The notes beneath the pieces are model-generated. The model was not told where the DNA came from. It did no database searches and saw nothing but the letters and a program-made list of their open reading frames with translations. A stretch of 64,000 nucleotides of DNA, taken from Pacificimonas flava (lineage in GTDB: Bacteria > Pseudomonadota > Alphaproteobacteria > Sphingomonadales > Sphingomonadaceae). The DNA is taken from assembly GCF_000342165.1 (NCBI RefSeq), contig NZ_AMRV01000002.1, positions 372,001-436,000 of the forward strand, given 5' to 3'. This document shows, in pieces, positions 27,536-35,760 of this stretch (position 1 is the stretch's first letter; the number at the start of each line of letters is the position of its first letter). The position numbers and the translations under genes are program-made.

Positions 27536-29407
27536 TCAGGCAGCGCGCCGGCGTCCCTTCACCCCCTCCTCCTCGAACAGGGAGGCGAGCTGTTCCACCA
27601 TGGTGCCGCCCAGCTGCTCGGCATCCATGATGGTGACGGCGCGGCGGTAATAGCGCGTGACGTCGTGGCCGATGCCGATGGCGTTCAGCTCCACCGGGCT
27701 GCGCGTCTCGATCCAGTCGATCACCTGCCGAAGGTGGGTTTCGAGATAATTGCCGCTGTTCACCGACAGGGTGGAATCGTCGACCGGCGCGCCGTCGGAA
27801 ATGACCATCAGGATGCGCCGCTCCTCCGGCCGCCCCACGAGGCGGTTGTGCGCCCAGAGCAGCGCCTCCCCGTCGATATTTTCCTTCAAGAGCCCTTCCC
27901 GCATCATCAGGCCGAGATTCTTGCGCGCGCGCCGCCAGGGCGCATCGGCGGTCTTGTAGACGATGTGGCGCAGGTCGTTCAGGCGGCCGGGTTTCGCCGG
28001 GCGGCCGTCCGACAGCCATTGTTCGCGGCTGGACCCGCCCTTCCACGCGCGCGTCGTGAAGCCCAGGATCTCCGTCTTCACTGCGCAGCGTTCCAGCGTG
28101 CGCGCCAGAATGTCGGCGCAGATGGCGGCGATGGAGATGGGCCGCCCGCGCATGGAGCCGGAATTGTCGATCAGCAGGGTGACGACCGTGTCGCGGAAAT
28201 CCGTGTCGCGCTCCACCTTGTAACTGAGCGACTGGGTCGGGTTGACGACCACGCGGGCCAGGCGCGCGGAATCGAGCAGCCCCTCCTCCTGATCGAAATC
28301 CCAGGCGCGGTTCTGCTGCGCCAGCAGGCGGCGCTGCAGCCGGTTCGCCAGCTTCGCCACCACGCCCTGCAGGCTGGTCATCTGCTGGTCGAGATAGGTG
28401 CGCAGGCGCGTCAGCTCCTCAGGGTCGCACAGATCCTCCGCCCCCATCACCTCGTCGAACTGCGCGGTATAGGCCTTGTAGTCGAACAGCGACGGCAGGT
28501 CGGTCCAGGGCGCATTGGGGCGAAAGGGGACCATGCCGTCATCGGCCTCGTCGCCCATCTCCGCCTCCGACAGCATGTCGTCGTCGAGCTGCACATCCTG
28601 TTCGCCGCCCTCGGCGTCCGAATCCTCCTCCTCGCCGCGCTGGTCGAGCGCCGAATCCTGCCCGGCCGAGGGGCCGTCATCCTCGCCGTCCTCATCGTCC
28701 TCCGTGTCGTTCTCGGCGCTGTCGTCCTCGCCGGACTCCTCGTCGTCCTCCGAATCCTCGGTCTCGTCGGAATCCGGGTCGCCGAGGTCGAGGTCGGTCA
28801 GGATGTCGCGCGTCAGGCGGGCGAAGGCGTCCTGATCCCCGATGCGCGCAAGCAAGTCGTCCAGATGCGCGCCGGCGCGGCTTTCCACCCAGTCCCGCAC
28901 CAGATCGACGCCGGTCTGCGCCTGCGCCGGGACGGGCGCGCCGGTCAGCCGTTCGCGCACGATCAGGCCGACGGCGGTCGCCAGCGGCACCTCGTCGGCG
29001 GCGCGGGCGCGGGTGATCGGGTCCATCTTCACGCGCGCCTCTGTCATGGCAGCGAGGTTCGCCTTCGTCCCCGCCATGGCGTTGGCGCCCAGCGCCTCCA
29101 CGCGCGCCTGTTCGGCGGCGTTGAAGATGTCGCGCGCGGGGCCGGCGCCGGGCTGGCCGCGCATGTGGCGGGCGGCGTCGTGGTGGCGGCGTTTCAGCGC
29201 AAAGGCGTCGGCCCAGCCGCGCGCCTCCTGCACCTCCCGCTCCGGCATGCCGCGCGGCGGCTGCGGAATGCGGCCGGCACTGGCCGAGCCGGAGGGGCGG
29301 TCGGCGGTGTAGCTGAGTTCATATTCCGGCGTCCGCGCCACCGCCCGCAGCGCCGCGGCCAGCGAATGACGAAAGTCCTCGACCGGATTGCGTTTCTCCC
29401 CGCTCAT
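27536..29407 (-). CDS. cobT: cobaltochelatase subunit CobT
   Basis: With CobS forms the AAA+ motor that drives cobalt insertion by CobN in aerobic cobalamin synthesis. The 623-residue protein has an N-terminal CobT domain ([18 protein letters not shown]), a very acidic central stretch (about residues 210-300, Asp/Glu/Ser) and a C-terminal VWA domain with the MIDAS motif [20 protein letters not shown] and [10 protein letters not shown]. The ATG at 29407 is chosen because the domain begins just after it. cobS lies 3 kb away, separated by an AT-rich island; the two genes usually neighbour each other. Confidence 0.94.
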   Translation of the reverse strand: MSGEKRNPVEDFRHSLAAALRAVARTPEYELSYTADRPSGSASAGRIPQPPRGMPEREVQEARGWADAFALKRRHHDAARHMRGQPGAGPARDIFNAAEQARVEALGANAMAGTKANLAAMTEARVKMDPITRARAADEVPLATAVGLIVRERLTGAPVPAQAQTGVDLVRDWVESRAGAHLDDLLARIGDQDAFARLTRDILTDLDLGDPDSDETEDSEDDEESGEDDSAENDTEDDEDGEDDGPSAGQDSALDQRGEEEDSDAEGGEQDVQLDDDMLSEAEMGDEADDGMVPFRPNAPWTDLPSLFDYKAYTAQFDEVMGAEDLCDPEELTRLRTYLDQQMTSLQGVVAKLANRLQRRLLAQQNRAWDFDQEEGLLDSARLARVVVNPTQSLSYKVERDTDFRDTVVTLLIDNSGSMRGRPISIAAICADILARTLERCAVKTEILGFTTRAWKGGSSREQWLSDGRPAKPGRLNDLRHIVYKTADAPWRRARKNLGLMMREGLLKENIDGEALLWAHNRLVGRPEERRILMVISDGAPVDDSTLSVNSGNYLETHLRQVIDWIETRSPVELNAIGIGHDVTRYYRRAVTIMDAEQLGGTMVEQLASLFEEEGVKGRRRAA

Positions 29408-29803
29408 GCCGCCACCACCATATCTGGGGCTCCGGCACCGAACTTGACACATGTGTCCGCAGCGAAGTTGACAGTCTGGACACTCATAGCGCCCGCACGT
29501 CCGGCCCAGCGCCGAGCGGCAAGGCCCGAGGGGCCGGCGATGAACGCGGCGCGGGACCGGCGGCGAGGCAGCAGAAAACGCATAGGACGCAAGCTCGGTC
29601 AGCGAACCCTATTTTACAAGAGCGGAATGAGTGGGTGGTGTGTTGGACCATTCGTGATACTAAAGATCCTGATGGTTCACCATGTCGCCGTCCAGGCTTC
29701 TCCTGGTTTTTCAAAAGCCAACCCTCGCAAACGGCTCGGCCTCGATGGCGAGGCCGTCATACGTCTCGCGGATTTATAATTTCATCGATGGTAGTCATGG
29801 CCG
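29408..29803. other. intergenic edge of the AT-rich island, upstream of the HipA-like gene
   Basis: No secure gene in these 396 bases. The base composition changes from GC-rich to mixed at about 29600. A perfect 8-bp stem with a 4-base loop (29737-29756) and a 5-bp stem followed by five T (29692-29711) lie in the leader of the plus-strand operon. A short GTG-started frame (29635-29814) encodes IRDTKDPDG, reminiscent of DUF397, but is too weak to call. Near 29438-29482 there are repeated AACTTGACAC / AAGTTGACAG words that could be a remnant of an insertion sequence end. Confidence 0.4.
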
Positions 29804-30538
29804 ATGGCATTTAAGCTAGAAGCACTCGAGATTGTGGAGGTCGTGCGGCCCATCCAAAGCGGCGCAACCCAACCATACCTATGCCAGCTTGCAGATGAGC
29901 GGCTTTATGCCGTCAAGGGGCGAGCCGCGCTGAACAAGGGCTTAATTGCAGAAGTTGTTTCTGGCTGGCTTGCGCAAAATCTAGAAATCCCCGTTCCCTT
30001 TTTTGCGCTGGGTAATTTACCAAGGCCGCTTTTGGACTCTTACGAAGATCAACGATTATCGACTTCCATCGGGAGTGGAACATTGTTCGCCTCTCTTTGG
30101 AAGGAGCCCGTTGAAGCTATGGTAATGCCGTTGCTCCAACAAATGCCCAGCGACACCCTTGCCACCATCTACGCCTTCGACCATTGGATAAAAAATGGGG
30201 ACCGGTCCCTTTCTGAGCGGGGAGGAAACCCCAACTTAATGGTGGAACTCGATAGCAATTCCCTGATTGCAATTGACCATAACTTGGCGTTTTCAAATAG
30301 CTATAGGTGCTCCGAACTAACTCTGCATGCCTGTCGAGGCGCATGGGGGAAAAAGCGCTCTAATAATGTTTTCATTTGTCAACTATGCGAAAATATGCGC
30401 AGGTTAACTGCGAGTTTGGATGAAATTTTCGGCCAGCTTCCCAACGAGTGGGTTGAAGATGAGAACGATTTTTTAACCTCCATTCGCAGCACATTATACA
30501 GGGTTAACCAACAGGCCTTCTGGGATGAGCTCGCATGA
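29804..30538 (+). CDS. HipA-like kinase domain protein (HipA_2 type)
   Basis: A 244-residue protein with the compact HipA-like kinase fold. Visible are the likely ATP-binding Lys38 (YAVKG), the catalytic segment FDHWIKNGDR (Asp126, Asn131, Asp133), a metal-binding NPNL (142-145) and IDHNLAF (Asp158). All key residues are present, so it is probably an active kinase; the target is unknown. Unlike classical HipA it has no N-terminal HipB-binding domain and no HipB gene beside it. It overlaps a DUF3037 gene by ATGA; this pairing recurs in other bacteria. Base composition is clearly more AT-rich than the flanks, indicating transfer. The ribosome-binding site is weak. Confidence 0.82.
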   Translation: MAFKLEALEIVEVVRPIQSGATQPYLCQLADERLYAVKGRAALNKGLIAEVVSGWLAQNLEIPVPFFALGNLPRPLLDSYEDQRLSTSIGSGTLFASLWKEPVEAMVMPLLQQMPSDTLATIYAFDHWIKNGDRSLSERGGNPNLMVELDSNSLIAIDHNLAFSNSYRCSELTLHACRGAWGKKRSNNVFICQLCENMRRLTASLDEIFGQLPNEWVEDENDFLTSIRSTLYRVNQQAFWDELA

Positions 30539-31383
30539 AGAATATCTTCAAATACAGCATCATTCGGTTTCGACCGTTCGCGGAGACAGAAGAGTTTGCC
30601 AACATCGGCGTAGTCGTGATCGATGGCATGTCTGGGAAAATAGATTTTCAGCTCGCGCCTAAGAGGTTCTCTCGAGTTCGACATTTTTTTGAAGAAAGGG
30701 CATACAACGCCTACGGACATGCGATTGACCTTTTAAAGATTGAGCTTCCGCGAGCTGGCGAATATTTGCCGGCAATTCACGGAACAGATACAAGAACCAC
30801 CTTTTGGGAGATTGTAAGGCCACGAGAATCTAGTGTTATCTTTAGCGCGCCGCGGGCACTGCAATCGGAACTACCGTTAGACGTTTTGGTTCGTAGCCTG
30901 TTTGCTCGGTTTGTTAAACGCGAGATTACTGTGGATAATGCGGAGCATGTCTTGACTAAGAAAATCAGGCAAGCTTTGCATCGCAGCCATTTTAAGCATT
31001 TTCGTACGGTTAAAATTGAAGATGATGTGATTCCAGTGACGTTTCCTTTAGCCTACAAAGGAGAAACTCTACGTGCTATAAAGCCCCTATCTTTTAGTCA
31101 GCGAAGCCCAATGAGCGTAGTTGACTACGGCGCTCATTGGCGAAAACGGTTGAGTTATGTTCTCGACCGTGGCAGCGTGGAAAAAGGCAACATTTTGATC
31201 GCAGTAGATGGTCCGGAATACGACGCAGATGATTCAATGCAGGAAGCTTATCGGCTGGCAATCGGTGAATTAGAGCAACTCCCATTTCAAATCGTGCCTA
31301 GTGAGATGAATGGTTTCGTTAATCCTAATATTATCGAATTCGCGGCTCACTCTCCGCCGTCGCAGAAAAGATTTCTCCAGTAA
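30535..31383 (+). CDS. DUF3037 family protein, partner of the HipA-like kinase
   Basis: A 282-residue soluble protein. The N-terminus KYSIIRFRPFAETEEFANIGVVV is diagnostic of DUF3037, whose members are commonly encoded next to HipA-like kinases; the function is unknown. No enzyme motif or membrane segment is visible. The C-terminal two thirds are less conserved in appearance and may hold a second domain. Its start overlaps the kinase stop by four bases, indicating tight co-expression. The gene shares the AT-rich composition of the island. Confidence 0.8.
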   Translation: MKNIFKYSIIRFRPFAETEEFANIGVVVIDGMSGKIDFQLAPKRFSRVRHFFEERAYNAYGHAIDLLKIELPRAGEYLPAIHGTDTRTTFWEIVRPRESSVIFSAPRALQSELPLDVLVRSLFARFVKREITVDNAEHVLTKKIRQALHRSHFKHFRTVKIEDDVIPVTFPLAYKGETLRAIKPLSFSQRSPMSVVDYGAHWRKRLSYVLDRGSVEKGNILIAVDGPEYDADDSMQEAYRLAIGELEQLPFQIVPSEMNGFVNPNIIEFAAHSPPSQKRFLQ

Positions 31384-31544
31384 ACTCGATCAATAAAGCC
31401 ATGTCATGAAACTGATATAAAATTGTTAAGCCGTGGATGATATCAGCCATTACGGTCGGCAAGAATGTTGGGGTAGCGGCGGAAAGACCAGACTCTTATT
31501 CAGTTTCTACGATAAATACCTTTCGGTTTATTGAGCATCATTAG

Positions 31545-31615
31545 TTACAGTATTTTCTAAAATAAAATCACTCTCACACTTTTTATACTGTGACTTGTTT
31601 TATTTTGTTTTCTTA
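31545..31615 (+). terminator. putative terminator of the HipA/DUF3037 operon
   Basis: ACAGTAT (31547-31553) pairs with ATACTGT (31585-31591), extended by one wobble and one A-T pair. A T-rich tract follows (31594-31613). It lies 160 bases after the DUF3037 stop in an AT-rich, otherwise empty stretch (31384-31690). Confidence 0.5.
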
Positions 31616-31690
31616 ATAGATGTCCGGCGTGCTTATCGATTCTGCTCTCTCAGAGCCCCGCACGCGAAGTCCTTAGTCTTTCAATTTTAG

Positions 31691-31734
31691 GTCCAAGGGC
31701 GAACCGCACCTTACGGCACTGCTCGCCCTCGGAC
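31691..31734 (-). terminator. stem-loop downstream of the small lipoprotein gene
   Basis: Arms 31691-31702 and 31723-31734 pair over 12 positions including one G-U wobble in the minus-strand RNA, starting 9 bases after the lipoprotein stop. There is no clean T-run, so it may be a stability or rho-related structure. It marks the GC-rich side of the island boundary. Confidence 0.5.
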
Positions 31735-31742
31735 ATAGCGCC

Positions 31743-31967
31743 TTATTCCTCGCTGGCGTCGGCGGGTTCGGTTTCGACGACGGGGACGTCGACGGTGCGC
31801 TCTTCGGTGCGGACTTCGACCTCCGGCGTGTCGACATCATATTCGGGCATGTTGCCGCCCTCGACCTCGACGTTCGGCATTTCGCCCTCTTCCGTCTGCT
31901 CCACGTCGCAGGCGGTGACGGCGAGCGCGGCGGCGCCCATGGCGGCGAGGCCAATCAGTTTCTTCAC
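31743..31967 (-). CDS. small acidic lipoprotein, GTG start
   Basis: A 74-residue exported protein: KKLIGLAAMGAAALAVTAC forms a signal peptide with a lipobox ending in Cys, and the mature part is very acidic with a valine-rich repeat-like pattern (NVEVEGG, EYDVDTPEVEV, TVDVPVVE). Similar short acidic lipoproteins occur in sphingomonads, with no known function. The GTG at 31967 follows GGGAG with an 8-base spacer. It lies between cobS and the AT-rich island. Confidence 0.75.
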   Translation of the reverse strand: MKKLIGLAAMGAAALAVTACDVEQTEEGEMPNVEVEGGNMPEYDVDTPEVEVRTEERTVDVPVVETEPADASEE

Positions 31968-32241
31968 AAGTCTTACTCCCAATCGTTGACTGAGAATTTA
32001 CGCGCGGATCGGGGCGGGGTTCCGAACAGGGTGACATGAACGCGCCATGCGGCGGGCCGAGTTCGAAGGGCTTTCCGGGCGTTTACCATGTTTCGGAGCG
32101 CCGGTGCGCGGGCCTCGATTTGGCCGCAGCCGTGGGGCGGGCGCGTCGATACTGGGCGGCGACTTCGCGTGCGGGCGGGACCGCCGGGTTCGACTTGGCC
32201 GTTCGGCCTGTCCGTTCGACCGGCCGGGCGTTCGGCTGTCC

Positions 32242-32393
32242 GCGCGCTGTTCCGGGCTGCGCGCGAGGCTTCCGGCAGCCCGCCGGGCTTCCGGCCGTCT
32301 GCCGGGCTTCTGGCCACCTGCCGGGCGTGCGAACGCCTGCCGTGCATGCGAACGCCAGCCGCGCATGCGGCCGCCTGTTGGGCTTCCAACCCG
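32242..32393. repeat. tandem array of about eight 19-bp hairpin-forming repeats
   Basis: A strict 19-base period runs from 32242 to 32393, ending two bases from the cobS stop. The six units from 32280 are clear; two upstream units are more degenerate. On the cobS mRNA strand the consensus is close to GCGGCCGGAAGCCCGGCAG. Units 32280, 32299, 32356 and 32375 each fold into a 5-bp stem with an AAGC or ATGC loop. The stems differ (GCCGG, GCCAG, GCCGC, GTTGG) while pairing is kept by matching changes or a wobble. The remaining part of this 427-base gap (31968-32241) shows no gene, only GC-rich short inverted repeats. Confidence 0.8.
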
Positions 32394-32394
32394 G

Positions 32395-33402
32395 TTAGGT
32401 GCGGGCCTGGCTGACGACGCTTTCGGGCAAGTCCTCGCCGAAGACGCGCTGGTAATATTCGGCGACGATGGGGCGCTCCAGCTCGTCGCACTTGTTGAGG
32501 AAGGAGACGCGGAACGCGAAGCCGAGATTGTCGAAGATGCCGGCATTCTGCGCCCATGTGAGGACGGTGCGGGGACTCATGACGGTGGAAATGTCGCCGT
32601 TGATGAAGCCCTGACGCGTCAGATCGGCGACCTGCACCATGCGGGCGATGCGGTCCTTCCCCTCCTCCCCCGAAAAACGGTCGCCGGCCTTTGCGTGGAC
32701 GATCTCGATCTCGTGCGCACTGTCGAGGTAGTTCAGCGTGGTGACGATGTTCCAGCGGTCCATCTGGCCCTGATTGATCTGCTGGGTGCCGTGATAGAGG
32801 CCGCTGGTGTCGCCGAGGCCGATGGTGTTCGACGTGGCGAACAGGCGGAAGAACGGGTTCGGGCGGATGACGCGGTTCTGGTCGAGGAGGGTCAGCTTCC
32901 CCTCCACCTCCAGCACGCGCTGGATGACGAACATGACGTCGGGGCGGCCGGCGTCGTATTCGTCGAAGACGAGCGCGGTGGGCGTCTGCAGCGCCCAGGG
33001 GAGCAGCCCCTCCCGAAATTCCGTCACCTGCTGCCCCTCCTTCAGGACGATGGCGTCCTTTCCGACGAGGTCGATGCGGCTGATGTGCGAATCGAGGTTG
33101 ATGCGCACGCAGGGCCAGTTGAGGCGCGCGGCGACCTGCTCGATATGCGTGGACTTGCCAGTGCCGTGATAGCCCTGAACCATGACGCGGCGGTTGAAGG
33201 CGAAGCCGGCGACGATGGCGAGCGTGGTGTCGGGGTCGAAGACATAGTCGGGGTCGAGGTCGGGCACGCGCTCGTCCGCCTGGCTGAACGCCGGGATCTT
33301 CATGTCGATGTCGACGCCGAAGGTTTCGCGCGCGTCCACCTCTGTATCCGGCGCGGGCATCAGCGTCTGGTGGCTGTTCGTGTCTACGGGCTGGCTGGCC
33401 AT
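32395..33402 (-). CDS. cobS: cobaltochelatase subunit CobS
   Basis: A AAA+ ATPase of 335 residues that works with CobT to drive CobN. It has Walker [14 protein letters not shown], Walker [16 protein letters not shown], the sensor segment [23 protein letters not shown] and the arginine-rich [10 protein letters not shown]. The N-terminal segment [29 protein letters not shown] is typical. The gene follows the J-domain gene after 34 bases, a conserved neighbourhood. A 19-bp repeat array begins directly after the stop codon. Confidence 0.96.
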   Translation of the reverse strand: MASQPVDTNSHQTLMPAPDTEVDARETFGVDIDMKIPAFSQADERVPDLDPDYVFDPDTTLAIVAGFAFNRRVMVQGYHGTGKSTHIEQVAARLNWPCVRINLDSHISRIDLVGKDAIVLKEGQQVTEFREGLLPWALQTPTALVFDEYDAGRPDVMFVIQRVLEVEGKLTLLDQNRVIRPNPFFRLFATSNTIGLGDTSGLYHGTQQINQGQMDRWNIVTTLNYLDSAHEIEIVHAKAGDRFSGEEGKDRIARMVQVADLTRQGFINGDISTVMSPRTVLTWAQNAGIFDNLGFAFRVSFLNKCDELERPIVAEYYQRVFGEDLPESVVSQART

Positions 33403-33436
33403 GCGGCCTCCTCAGAATCGTCAGGGGAGTGGTCGG

Positions 33437-34024
33437 TCATTCGGCGAAGGCGGTGCTGCGCCTGAGCTGCGTATAGGCATCGATGACGGCCTGCAACTCA
33501 CGCTCGTGGGAGCGGTCGCCGCCGTTCATGTCGGGATGGTAGCGGCGCACCAGCTCCTTGTACCGCGCGCGGATGTCGGCGCGGGTGGCGGTGCGGTCGA
33601 GGTCGAAGGCGCCGAGAGCGGCGTGATCCTCCGGCGACAGGCGCACGCGGGAGGCCTCCGCCGTTTCGGGGAAGGCATCGGCGCCGAAACGCTCGCGGAA
33701 GATGCCCATCTCGTCGGCGAAGGCATTGGCATAGGCGTTGGCGGCAAAGGCCTGCGTCGCGCGGTCCCAGCGGCCGTTCGCGCGCAGCGCCTCTCCGCGC
33801 CAGCTATACCCCTCGTTGAATTCGCGGACATGCTGCAGGCAGAAATACTGCCAGGTGCCGTGCGGGGCGCCGGTGACGGGGGCGCGGAATTCGCCGGGTT
33901 CGTCGCAGCCGGGGCGCTGGCACAGCCCCTCGCGCTCGACACGGCCGTGGAAGCGCTCGCGGCGGCGGGGTCGGGGCGGTTCGGAATCGCTGTTGGCGTC
34001 GGTCTGGCGGTGTCCCTCTTTCAC
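33437..34024 (-). CDS. DnaJ-like protein with a C-terminal J domain
   Basis: A 195-residue co-chaperone-like protein. A short cysteine-containing N-terminal region (CQRPGCDEPGEFRAP...YFCLQHV, a likely metal knuckle) is followed by a C-terminal J domain (ALGAFDLDRTATRADIRARYKELVRRYHPDMNGGDR) with the HPD tripeptide needed to stimulate DnaK-type ATPases. In alphaproteobacteria this gene lies between bolA and cobS, as here. The client protein is unknown; CobS/CobT assembly is a possible but untested link. Confidence 0.88.
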   Translation of the reverse strand: MKEGHRQTDANSDSEPPRPRRRERFHGRVEREGLCQRPGCDEPGEFRAPVTGAPHGTWQYFCLQHVREFNEGYSWRGEALRANGRWDRATQAFAANAYANAFADEMGIFRERFGADAFPETAEASRVRLSPEDHAALGAFDLDRTATRADIRARYKELVRRYHPDMNGGDRSHERELQAVIDAYTQLRRSTAFAE

Positions 34025-34071
34025 CCGCGATCATATAGGAAGGCGCGCGGACGATCGAAAGGAACAGGCCC

Positions 34072-34329
34072 ATGCAGACGATGGAAACGGAAATTCGGGA
34101 GCGGCTGACGAGGGCGCTGGCGCCGACGCGGCTGGAGGTGGTGAACGAAAGCGCGCTGCACGCCGGTCATGCGGGCGACGACGGTACGGGGGAGAGCCAC
34201 TTCGCGGTGGAGATCGAGAGCGCGGCGCTCGCCGGCCAGTCGCGCGTGGCGCGGCAGCGGGCGGTCTATGCCGCGCTGGGGGATCTGATGCAGCGCATCC
34301 ACGCGCTGCGCATCAAGGCGGAGGGGTGA
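34072..34329 (+). CDS. bolA: BolA family protein
   Basis: An 85-residue protein of the BolA/IbaG group, which partners monothiol glutaredoxins in iron-sulfur handling. It shows LAPTRLEVVNESALHAGHAG, SHFAVEIES and RQRAVYAALGDLM..IHALRIKA with the conserved histidine. It is divergent from the J-domain gene. The classical invariant cysteine is not present, as in other BolA-type (not BolA_H) members. Confidence 0.93.
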   Translation: MQTMETEIRERLTRALAPTRLEVVNESALHAGHAGDDGTGESHFAVEIESAALAGQSRVARQRAVYAALGDLMQRIHALRIKAEG

Positions 34330-34388
34330 TGGCGCGGGTCAGGCTGGCGGCAGGCCGGGCGGGGACGTGAGGCCCGGGCGGGTGCGGG

Positions 34389-34473
34389 TGGACCCCTGCC
34401 TGCGCAGGGGTGACGAGGTGAAAGATACTCCACCAACAGAATATCGTCGCCCCTGCGGAGGCAGGGGCCCATG
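34389..34473. repeat. inverted pair of the CCCCTGC(N)GCAGGGG intergenic repeat
   Basis: Two oppositely oriented copies of a small palindromic element (34393-34410 and 34450-34467), each with its outer flank (GTGACGA / TCGTCGC), enclose about 39 bases between bolA and ribA. The same element recurs at 44984, 45226, 45295, 45466, 45535 and 56141-56223. Convergent-gene location suggests a transcript-end or dispersed-repeat role. Confidence 0.75.
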
Positions 34474-34524
34474 GGTGCGGGACGGGCGAAGTGTTGTCTG
34501 GCCGCGGCAGAGCCGCCCCGCCGC

Positions 34525-35757
34525 CTAGAACTGGTGGCCGGTGCGGTCGCGTTTGGTGGCGAGGTAGGCTTCGTTGAGGGGGCCGTGGCCGGCGACGAGG
34601 GGAATGCGCGCGGTGACCTCGATGCCCTCATCCGCCAGGCCGCCGACCTTCGACGGGTTGTTGGTGAGGAGGCGGATGCGCGGGGCGCCGACGGCCTTCA
34701 GCATCTCAGCGGCGATGCCGAAATCGCGCTCGTCCACCTCGAACCCCAGTCGCAGATTGGCGTCGACCGTGTCGAAACCCTGATCCTGCAGCCGGTAGGC
34801 GCGCAGCTTGTTGAGGAGGCCGATGCCGCGCCCTTCCTGCTGCAGATAGAGGAGGATGCCGCCGCCATCGGCCGCGATGGCGTCCAGCGCGGCATGAAGC
34901 TGGTCGCCGCAATCGCATTTCAGGCTGCCGAGCACGTCGCCCGTCAGGCAGGCGCTGTGGAGGCGCGTCAGCGGCGCGTCCTTTGTCGCCCAGTCGCCGA
35001 TCAGGAGCGCCAGATGCTCCGGCCCGCCGGGCGAACGGAAGGCGGCGACCTGCGTATCCTCGGCAGCCTTCAGCGGCAGGCGCGCGCGTGTGATCTGCCG
35101 CAGGGTGGACGGCGCGCGGTAGGCGGCGATGGCGGCGGCGGGAACGCGCAGCATATGCGCATCGTCGCCGCGCGCGGACCGCACATGGACGGCGGGCAGC
35201 AGCCCGGCGAATTTCGCGGCGGCGAGCGCAGCGGCGGCAAGCGCCTCGTCCGCCACCGGCACGGTGTCGAACGGCCCCTTCAGCGGGCTGGACAGGTCGA
35301 GGGTCGGGTCGGCGACGGCAACGGCGCCGCCGGCGGCGATCCAGTCGGGACGGCGGATGCGCACCGCGCGCATACCCGCAGCGGCGCGCTGATTGGCCAG
35401 CGCCAGCGTTTCGGCGCGCTTGTCGGTGATGAGAATATCGGCGCGGGGGGCGTCCTCGCCCGCTGCCGCTCCGGCGCGCGAACCCCCCGCCTCGAAAGCG
35501 GCAAGCGCGGCGTCCGAGGCGAGTTCGACGGGGAGAATCGCGAGGTGTTCACGCGCAGCACCGCCGGCGCCCGCACCCTCGGTTTTGCCCTCGTTTTCGG
35601 CCTCGCCCTCACCCGGCGTCACGATGATGGGCCGGCCCCGGCGCAGTTCGTCGATGGCGCGTTCGGCCGCGAGGGCGCCGGCATCCCCTGCCCCAGCCAA
35701 TCCTGACCCGGCCTCTGATCCGGCACCCTCTGATCCGGCACCCTCTGGTTCGGCCAT
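34525..35757 (-). CDS. ribA: GTP cyclohydrolase II with a degenerate RibB-like N-terminus
   Basis: Opens GTP in riboflavin synthesis. The 410-residue protein has a C-terminal RibA domain with the zinc cysteines in RLHSACLTGDVLGSLKCDCGDQL and the catalytic QQEGRGIGLLNK and NNPSKVGGL motifs. The N-terminal half resembles DHBP synthase weakly and lacks its clear active-site motifs, as in other alphaproteobacterial RibA. The first 75 residues hold alanine/glycine/glutamate-rich low-complexity stretches (AGSEGAGSEAGS, GEGEAENEGKTEGAGAGG) that look like local repeat expansion. It starts 3 bases after xthA. Confidence 0.92.
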   Translation of the reverse strand: MAEPEGAGSEGAGSEAGSGLAGAGDAGALAAERAIDELRRGRPIIVTPGEGEAENEGKTEGAGAGGAAREHLAILPVELASDAALAAFEAGGSRAGAAAGEDAPRADILITDKRAETLALANQRAAAGMRAVRIRRPDWIAAGGAVAVADPTLDLSSPLKGPFDTVPVADEALAAAALAAAKFAGLLPAVHVRSARGDDAHMLRVPAAAIAAYRAPSTLRQITRARLPLKAAEDTQVAAFRSPGGPEHLALLIGDWATKDAPLTRLHSACLTGDVLGSLKCDCGDQLHAALDAIAADGGGILLYLQQEGRGIGLLNKLRAYRLQDQGFDTVDANLRLGFEVDERDFGIAAEMLKAVGAPRIRLLTNNPSKVGGLADEGIEVTARIPLVAGHGPLNEAYLATKRDRTGHQF

Positions 35758-35760
35758 GCG

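Noticed and set aside
29408-29600. Intact insertion sequence next to cobT
   Set aside because: Only short TTGACA-type repeats are visible; no transposase frame or paired terminal repeats.
27665-29779. A 704-codon plus-strand frame antisense to cobT
   Set aside because: It is the antisense shadow of a high-GC gene; CobT motifs are clear on the minus strand.
32242-32393. CRISPR array
   Set aside because: Units are contiguous 19-mers without spacers, and no cas genes are present.
31998-32557. Minus-strand frames of about 180-190 codons across the repeat array
   Set aside because: Their sequence is generated by the 19-bp repeat (arginine/proline-rich in all frames), they run into cobS out of frame, and no start signal is seen.
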